A stretch of 37,625 bases of DNA from Actinomycetota bacterium. GTDB taxonomy: Bacteria > Actinomycetota > Acidimicrobiia > Acidimicrobiales > Microtrichaceae. Of this stretch, positions 32,877-37,625 are shown in pieces. Every line of letters begins with the position of its first letter. The first letter of the stretch is position 1. The translations under genes were made by a program, and so were the position numbers. The stretch lies in contig CAUJEC010000126.1 in assembly GCA_963169245.1 (NCBI GenBank), positions 1-37,625 of the forward strand, read 5' to 3'. The notes under the pieces were generated by a model, which worked only from the letters and a program-made list of their open reading frames with translations, did not search any database and was not told the DNA's origin.

Positions 32877-33922
32877 TGCTCTCCACGCTGGCCCCAGCCC
32901 TCGCGTCGATACCGAGTCCGCCGTTCAAATTCCTGAGCATCGGACCGCTCAGTTTCCACATCTACGGTCTCTGCATCGCTCTCGGGGCCCTCGCAGGAGT
33001 CGAACTTGCTCGTAGACGGTGGGCGGCAGGCGGAAGAGACCCAGAACAGATCACCTCGGTGGCACTCATAGCCGTGCCATCGGGACTCATCGGCGCGCGC
33101 ATCTACCACGTCATCACCGATTTCCCCGACCTCTACTCCGATGGACGCTGGTGGCCGAACGCCTTCTTCATCTGGCAGGGAGGTCTGGGCATACCCGGCG
33201 GTGTGCTCGGTGGTGTGATCGGTGCACTGATAGCGGCCCGGTACAAGAAGATGCCCTGGCGCGAGATGGGCGACGCCGTCGCTCCAGCCATGCCTCTTGC
33301 TCAGGCAATCGGCCGATTCGGCAACTACTTCAACCAGGAACTCTTCGGTGGGCCGACGAAGCTCCCGTGGGGACTACAGGTCGACATGGACGTTCGCGCC
33401 CGCCCAATCGGAGCCTCTCCAGAGACGCTCTTTCACCCGACCTTCCTCTACGAGGCGCTCTGGAACTTCGGTCTGTGTGCAGCGATTGTCATAGCAAGCG
33501 GGAAGATTCGCCTCAAGCCGGGACGATGGTTCCCCGTCTACATAGCCGGATACGGGCTGGGTCGGCTCTGGGTCGAGTCACTTCGAATCGATGCGGCCAA
33601 CGAGATTCTCGGGCTTAGGGTCAACACGTGGACATCACTGTTGGCGATAATCGGAGGCCTGGGCTGGTTGTTCTGGGGTGGAAGCCCGATTGACCACTCC
33701 CCGGTCGGAGTCGGGAACGATGAAGCCGTATCGACCGGCGGCGGGGCGCTCGACGCCGACTCAGCCGACTCAGCCGAGGTCGATTCAGTCGAAGCTGGCT
33801 CTGACGGCAACTCTGAGGTCGTCGGAGAATCGGGGCCAGGCGTTCACAGCCCAGTCATCGAAGGCCCGATCAGTGGCCACGACACACCCGAATCCGGCGT
33901 CGGGATCGACCCACAGGAATGA
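32876..33922 (+). CDS. lgt: Prolipoprotein diacylglyceryl transferase Lgt
   Basis: Lgt transfers a diacylglyceryl group from phosphatidylglycerol to the lipobox cysteine of prolipoproteins, in the cytoplasmic membrane. The 348-residue protein starts at ATG 32876, overlapping the TGA of the lipoprotein gene; TTG 32873 is less likely. Motifs are FHIYGLCIALGALAG, GLIGARIYHVITDF, WQGGLGIPGGVLGG and the signature QAIGRFGNYFNQELFGGPT with the essential Arg-Phe-Gly-Asn. Also seen are HPTFLYEALWNFGL and RLWVESLRIDA. After the last helix (ending FWGGSP) there is a 75-residue acidic Ser/Asp/Gly tail, common in actinobacterial Lgt. That tail (bases 33785-33922) overlaps the end of the gene on the other strand. 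Confidence 0.95.
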   Translation: MLSTLAPALASIPSPPFKFLSIGPLSFHIYGLCIALGALAGVELARRRWAAGGRDPEQITSVALIAVPSGLIGARIYHVITDFPDLYSDGRWWPNAFFIWQGGLGIPGGVLGGVIGALIAARYKKMPWREMGDAVAPAMPLAQAIGRFGNYFNQELFGGPTKLPWGLQVDMDVRARPIGASPETLFHPTFLYEALWNFGLCAAIVIASGKIRLKPGRWFPVYIAGYGLGRLWVESLRIDAANEILGLRVNTWTSLLAIIGGLGWLFWGGSPIDHSPVGVGNDEAVSTGGGALDADSADSAEVDSVEAGSDGNSEVVGESGPGVHSPVIEGPISGHDTPESGVGIDPQE

Positions 33923-34630
33923 TCCGCGGCCACCAAAATGGCCAAAGGTGCTCGCCGGTGCTGTTTCACCCATCCAGTGCGGTGTCTTGGTGCCCCTGAT
34001 CTCTGGGCCAAGTCCCCAGGCGCAGTCCTCGTAGCTGCCCCAGCCCGGTAGCACACCTGCGAGACCTGCCATGTTCACAGATGTGGCCATTGCATGTGTG
34101 GACGGATCGATGACCCTCGGTGTCAGGAGTTCAATCCCAAGGCTGACGATGTCCTCGAGAGTCGACTGAAGTCCAGCGGCAGCGCCGTCCACGAGAGCCG
34201 AGGCTCCCATGCCCAGTGGCTCCAGAACAGCCTCGGCCATGTAATCGCGGAAGCTCATCCCGGTCCGACCCTCAAGATGTTCCGCGAGCGCGAAGTAGCC
34301 GGAATTCGAGTAGATCCGTCGTTGCCCCGGGCCGGCGATCGGATCGAAACCCTCGAATGGAAGGCCGCTCGCGTGGCACAACAGGTGACGGACCGTCGAG
34401 CCTTCTGGACCGGCAGGGTCATCTAGTCGAACAGACTGCTCCTCGATCGCGACCAGTACGGCCCAGGCGCTCACGATCTTGGTTATCGATGCAACAGCGA
34501 AGTTTCTGTCGGTGCTTCCGTGGCTGACCAGGATTCCACTGTGGTCAAAGACAGCGGCCGCTGCGTGGGGTGCAGACCAGTTGTCAACCCTCTCGAGCAC
34601 TGTCGAAATCGCATCGGGGTTCCTGAGCAT
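33785..34630 (-). CDS. Serine beta-lactamase-fold hydrolase (class C/penicillin-binding-protein-like)
   Basis: This 281-residue protein has no signal peptide. The nucleophile motif SxxK is Ser48-Ile-Thr-Lys51 within ASITKIVSAWAV. The second motif YxN is Tyr107-Ser-Asn109. The third box near the C-terminus is His231-Phe-Gly233-Gly, corresponding to the KTG/HxG of the family. LCHASGLPFEG and LEPLGMG are further family blocks. Such proteins are usually esterases or D-amino-acid-type peptidases, rarely true beta-lactamases, and its cytoplasmic location fits an esterase. The gene is convergent with lgt and overlaps its 3' end by 138 bases. It is divergent from the helicase gene, with 80 bases between starts. 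Confidence 0.9.
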   Translation of the reverse strand: MLRNPDAISTVLERVDNWSAPHAAAAVFDHSGILVSHGSTDRNFAVASITKIVSAWAVLVAIEEQSVRLDDPAGPEGSTVRHLLCHASGLPFEGFDPIAGPGQRRIYSNSGYFALAEHLEGRTGMSFRDYMAEAVLEPLGMGASALVDGAAAGLQSTLEDIVSLGIELLTPRVIDPSTHAMATSVNMAGLAGVLPGWGSYEDCAWGLGPEIRGTKTPHWMGETAPASTFGHFGGRGSFLWVDPDAGFGCVVATDRAFDDWAVNAWPRFSDDLRVAVRASFD

Positions 34631-34710
34631 GTACCCGACGGTAGCGCCTTCGATCGCGGGGCTCTGAGCGCCAAGAACTACGATGTCTGGTAATCAAAGC
34701 AAAGAAGAGC

Positions 34711-35871
34711 ATGGAAAGAACCTTCAGCGAACTAGGGATAGACGACGACATATGCGCCGCGCTGGCGGAACGGGGAATCTCAAAGGCATTTCCCGTCCAG
34801 TCGATGACAATCCCAGACATCCTCAAAGGCCGCGACGTCTGCGGCAAGGCCAAGACCGGTTCCGGTAAGACACTCGCGTTCGGCCTGCCGATGGTGCAGT
34901 TGCTTGAGCGGTCCCAGCCGGGGCTGCCACACGGGCTGATCTTGGTCCCCACCCGCGAGTTGGCCATCCAGGTGCGAAATGAACTTGTTGACGCTGCGCA
35001 CGTCAAGGGCGTGCGGCTGGCGTCTATTTATGGCGGTGACCAGATCGACAAACAGATCAAGGCGCTCAAGTCCGGGGTGGACATCGCGGTATGTACCCCG
35101 GGACGAGCCATAGATCTGATCGACCGTGGAGACCTCTCGGTCACGGCGGTTACCCATGTGGTGATCGATGAAGCCGACCGGATGGCGGACATGGGTTTTC
35201 TCACCCAGGTCGAGTGGATCCTGCGCAACGTCGACTCGTCGGCGCAGACCCTGTTGTTCTCGGCGACCCTCGATGGGGCCGTCGACGCTCTGGTGCGTAG
35301 ATACCAGACCGACCCCGCCCGCCATGAAGTCGTCTCCAGTACGGTCACCGTCGAGAAGATGACGCATCGTTTCGTTGCAGTACATCAGATGGACAGGGCA
35401 AAGGTTGCTGCCAAGATCATTTCGGCCAGCAACCGGACGATGATCTTCTGCAACACCAAGCATTGGGTCGATCGACTCGTCGATGATCTGATTGGGCTCG
35501 ACATTAGGGCGCAAGCAATACATGGCGATCTTCGCCAACAGAACCGTGAGCGTGCGCTAGGCGCGTTCAAGAACGGGAAACTTCAGGCGCTCGTCGCGAC
35601 CGAAGTCGCAGCCCGAGGGATCCACATCGACGAGGTCGACACCGTCATCCACTACGACCCTCCCCAGGACCACAAGAGCTACCTGCATCGCTCGGGCAGG
35701 ACCGCTCGGGCAGGGGAGCAGGGCCTTGTCGTCTCGCTGGTGCTCTGGAACCAGGAGCTCGAGGTCAAGAGACTCCAAAAGCGTCTGGGCCTAGACATCC
35801 CAATCGTTGAGATGTTCTCCAATGACGTCCGACTCGATGACCTCGCTGCGTGGGATCCAAACGCAGGCTGA
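34711..35871 (+). CDS. DEAD-box RNA helicase
   Basis: This ATP-dependent RNA helicase has 386 residues and a compact core without long tails. Motifs in order are the Q motif (ISKAFPVQSMTIPDIL), I (AKTGSGKT), Ia (PTRELAIQ), II (DEAD in VVIDEADRMADMGF), III (SAT), IV (TMIFCNTKHW), V (ATEVAARGIHIDEVDTVIHY) and VI (HRSGRTARAG). It thus looks fully active. Such helicases assist ribosome assembly, RNA decay or cold adaptation. The short form resembles actinobacterial RhlE-like proteins, but a specific name cannot be given. ATG 34711 is used; an out-of-frame ATG lies upstream at 34683. A hairpin (35909-35932) follows the gene. Confidence 0.95.
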   Translation: MERTFSELGIDDDICAALAERGISKAFPVQSMTIPDILKGRDVCGKAKTGSGKTLAFGLPMVQLLERSQPGLPHGLILVPTRELAIQVRNELVDAAHVKGVRLASIYGGDQIDKQIKALKSGVDIAVCTPGRAIDLIDRGDLSVTAVTHVVIDEADRMADMGFLTQVEWILRNVDSSAQTLLFSATLDGAVDALVRRYQTDPARHEVVSSTVTVEKMTHRFVAVHQMDRAKVAAKIISASNRTMIFCNTKHWVDRLVDDLIGLDIRAQAIHGDLRQQNRERALGAFKNGKLQALVATEVAARGIHIDEVDTVIHYDPPQDHKSYLHRSGRTARAGEQGLVVSLVLWNQELEVKRLQKRLGLDIPIVEMFSNDVRLDDLAAWDPNAG

Positions 35872-35908
35872 GCGACCCGACCTGCCACACGGGAGCGTCG
35901 TTCAACAG

Positions 35909-35932
35909 AGACCTTCCTGAGGAAGTCGGTCT
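35909..35932 (+). terminator. Hairpin after the DEAD-box helicase gene
   Basis: AGACC-TTCC, loop TGA, GGAA-GTC-GGTCT forms a 9-bp stem with a 3-base bulge, 38 bases after the stop and 12 bases before the methyltransferase start. There is no T-run. Confidence 0.45.
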
Positions 35933-35944
35933 GGGGAAATCGCC

Positions 35945-37625
35945 TTGAGTTTGACCGACAGTGCCGTCATCTGGGGCTCGATCGAGGCTTTTGAGTCAGG
36001 CCTGATGGAGGGTCCACGTCGTCAGCGAGGGGTGCACTACACACCTCGCGTTCTGGCGGAATACCTGGCCGCCCGCGCCATCGACGCTGCTACCGCCTCG
36101 CTCGGTCGACCGGTGGAGTCGGTCTGTGACCCAGCGTGTGGCGCGGGTGCATTCCTCGTCGCCGCGGCCGATCGACTCCACGAGATCGGACTCGACCCGG
36201 TCGATATCGTCTCTGCTCGGCTCCGTGGCTTCGACGTCGACCCGTCTGCGGTCGCGGTCGCTCGTGAGGTTCTCGTCTCGTGGGCGAGGATGCGCGTACG
36301 AGATGAGTCGCTTCAGGTCGAGCCGAACATTCAGCTCAGAGACGGCCTCGATCCCGACCTGATCGAGTCGAGCGACATCTACGACCTCGTGATCGGCAAC
36401 CCGCCGTTTCTCTCCCAACTGCGTTCGGATACCTCGATCGATCGGCAGCGAATGGAACGGCTCTCTGAGCATCTCGGGGGTCTCGACCCGTATGTGGATG
36501 CGAGCGCGCTGTTCCTCGCGCTCGCTTCCCGCTCGACAGCGCAGGGAGGCATCGTGAGCCTGATCCAACCACAGTCGTTCCTGTCGGTGAAGGGGAGCCA
36601 GGGTGTACGGGACTCCCTACTGGAGGATTGCGAGCTGGTCTCGATCTGGTCAAGCGCCGCGAGCTTCTTCAAGGCCTCGGTCAGGGTTTGTGCGGTGACA
36701 GTCAGGTCGGTTGGCGAGCGTCGAACCTTCGCTGCGAGCGAGCCGTCGCCGTCGGCTGTCAAGGTCTCCTGGGGAGGGGATCGCCGGTCGATGTCACAGG
36801 TCGTCGATTCAAGCGTTGACAGTCCTGCCAGGGGCGCCAGTTGGGGGCCGCTACTGGCCGAGTCAGTCGGCATCCCATCTGTCGATACACAGCCGCTCCA
36901 CACAATGTGGAAGGGCTCGGTGGAACCGGCCAACTCGTCCACGGTCCCATTCGCAGATCTGAGGCTCAGCGATATCGCCACGGCCACGGCAGGATTTCGC
37001 GACGAGTACTACGCACTCGTTGATTCATGTGTGGAACAGAACCCCGGTGACATGGGAGATTCATCACCGCGGCTCGTGACAGTCGGAATGCTCACTCCGT
37101 TCCGTTCAGATTGGGGCTCGGTTACAGCCAGAATCGGCGGTCGGCAATGGACCCGACCCGCAGTCGACACAGACAGGCTCGACCATGCGAGTCACCGGGT
37201 GGCCCGCTGGGCGCGCCGGCGGATGGTTCCCAAGGTCCTTGTCGCCACCCAGAGCCGTGTGGTCGAAGCTGCTGCGGATCCAGATGGCCGCGATGTTCCG
37301 CTCACACCGCTGATAGCAGTTGAGCCCTTACCCGACTGGCTCGACAAGCTTCCGGGAGAAACACCGGAGACTGGCCTGTGGTGGATCGTCGCAGCACTTT
37401 CTGCTCCACCTGTGAGCGCGATCGCCTTGGCAGCGAACCTCGGCTCCGGTCTGTCGGTGCAGTCGCTGCGCTGGTCTGCGAAGGCGATACTCGATCTGTC
37501 GCTTCCCTCCGAGGCCCAGCACTGGGCAGCGGGTGCGGAACTCGCACAGCAACTGTCGACCGTGGAACAGCCGGAACGTCGGGCGCTGCTCGAGCAGTTC
37601 GGTCGTTCCATGTGTTTGGCGTACC
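35945..37625 (+). CDS. N6-adenine DNA methyltransferase (3' end beyond the window)
   Basis: The frame is open from TTG 35945 to the window edge, giving at least 560 residues; the stop lies outside. The N-terminal block RRQRGVHYTPRVLAEYLAAR is the usual entry of type I/IIG-like adenine methyltransferases. Motif I is DPACGAGAF (residues 62-70), binding S-adenosylmethionine. Motif IV is NPPF (152-155), the catalytic motif for adenine N6 methylation. SLIQPQSFLSVKGSQGVRD matches the region after motif VIII. The C-terminal half (from about residue 340, with ATAGFRDEYYALVD) probably recognises the target sequence. No endonuclease domain is visible in the part seen. It follows the helicase gene by 74 bases. 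It could be an orphan methylase or part of a restriction or BREX-like system beyond the window. Confidence 0.9.
   Translation, partial: MSLTDSAVIWGSIEAFESGLMEGPRRQRGVHYTPRVLAEYLAARAIDAATASLGRPVESVCDPACGAGAFLVAAADRLHEIGLDPVDIVSARLRGFDVDPSAVAVAREVLVSWARMRVRDESLQVEPNIQLRDGLDPDLIESSDIYDLVIGNPPFLSQLRSDTSIDRQRMERLSEHLGGLDPYVDASALFLALASRSTAQGGIVSLIQPQSFLSVKGSQGVRDSLLEDCELVSIWSSAASFFKASVRVCAVTVRSVGERRTFAASEPSPSAVKVSWGGDRRSMSQVVDSSVDSPARGASWGPLLAESVGIPSVDTQPLHTMWKGSVEPANSSTVPFADLRLSDIATATAGFRDEYYALVDSCVEQNPGDMGDSSPRLVTVGMLTPFRSDWGSVTARIGGRQWTRPAVDTDRLDHASHRVARWARRRMVPKVLVATQSRVVEAAADPDGRDVPLTPLIAVEPLPDWLDKLPGETPETGLWWIVAALSAPPVSAIALAANLGSGLSVQSLRWSAKAILDLSLPSEAQHWAAGAELAQQLSTVEQPERRALLEQFGRSMCLAY

Noticed and set aside
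33785-34630. Antibiotic-resistance beta-lactamase
   Set aside because: There is no signal peptide, and the SxxK/YxN family is mostly esterases and peptidases; nothing in the sequence argues for drug resistance.

Overview
The window is about 60% GC, densely coded and almost entirely housekeeping. Gene families and order point to a member of the Actinomycetota (high-GC Gram-positives), possibly class Acidimicrobiia, although no rRNA is present to prove it. The supporting signs are: SOS operators of the GAAC-N4-GTTC type; lexA divergent from a LysM cell-division-inhibitor-like gene and followed by nrdR; a CarD transcription factor; an actinobacterial-style pyrimidine reductase; a B12-dependent class II ribonucleotide reductase; and many GTG/TTG starts. 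I found no tRNA, rRNA, CRISPR array, insertion sequence or prophage.

Layout. Bases 1-5471 carry queA (5' end cut off by the window), tgt, yajC, secD and secF, the classic queuosine/Sec-translocon cluster with overlapping starts and stops. Bases 5584-12514 carry a bifunctional (p)ppGpp enzyme (rel), an unrecognised protein with an acyltransferase-like HX4D motif, hisS and aspS. Bases 12526-15079 hold the most interesting unit. A textbook cobalamin (B12) riboswitch precedes two secreted proteins that look like the two halves of animal transcobalamin/intrinsic factor: an alpha/alpha-barrel protein and a membrane-anchored DUF4430-like beta-domain protein. Bases 15076-19732 carry recA with an SOS promoter and long leader, miaB with an unusual insertion, an aminoglycoside-phosphotransferase-like protein lacking its catalytic Asp, and miaA. 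Bases 19806-23421 carry hflX, a dapC-like aminotransferase and a proline-rich membrane protein. Bases 23586-26122 carry lexA, a divergent LysM SOS gene sharing four LexA boxes, nrdR and a RibD-like reductase. Bases 26123-29523 hold a long, highly structured leader and nrdJ. Bases 29749-37625 carry a DUF4262 protein, carD, a degenerate glycosyltransferase-like gene, a lipoprotein, lgt, a serine beta-lactamase-fold hydrolase on the other strand, a DEAD-box helicase and an N6-adenine DNA methyltransferase cut off by the window end.

How the parts connect. Two themes recur. The first is B12: the riboswitch-controlled capture proteins would scavenge the cofactor that NrdJ consumes for DNA precursor synthesis. 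NrdR, and perhaps the nrdJ leader RNA, set the level of that enzyme. The second is the SOS response: LexA, its targets recA and the LysM gene, and five operators can all be read from the sequence. The tRNA modification genes (queA, tgt, miaB, miaA) form a third scattered theme. The candidate for a little-described system is the riboswitch plus split transcobalamin-like pair. The leader of nrdJ is the second most interesting region.
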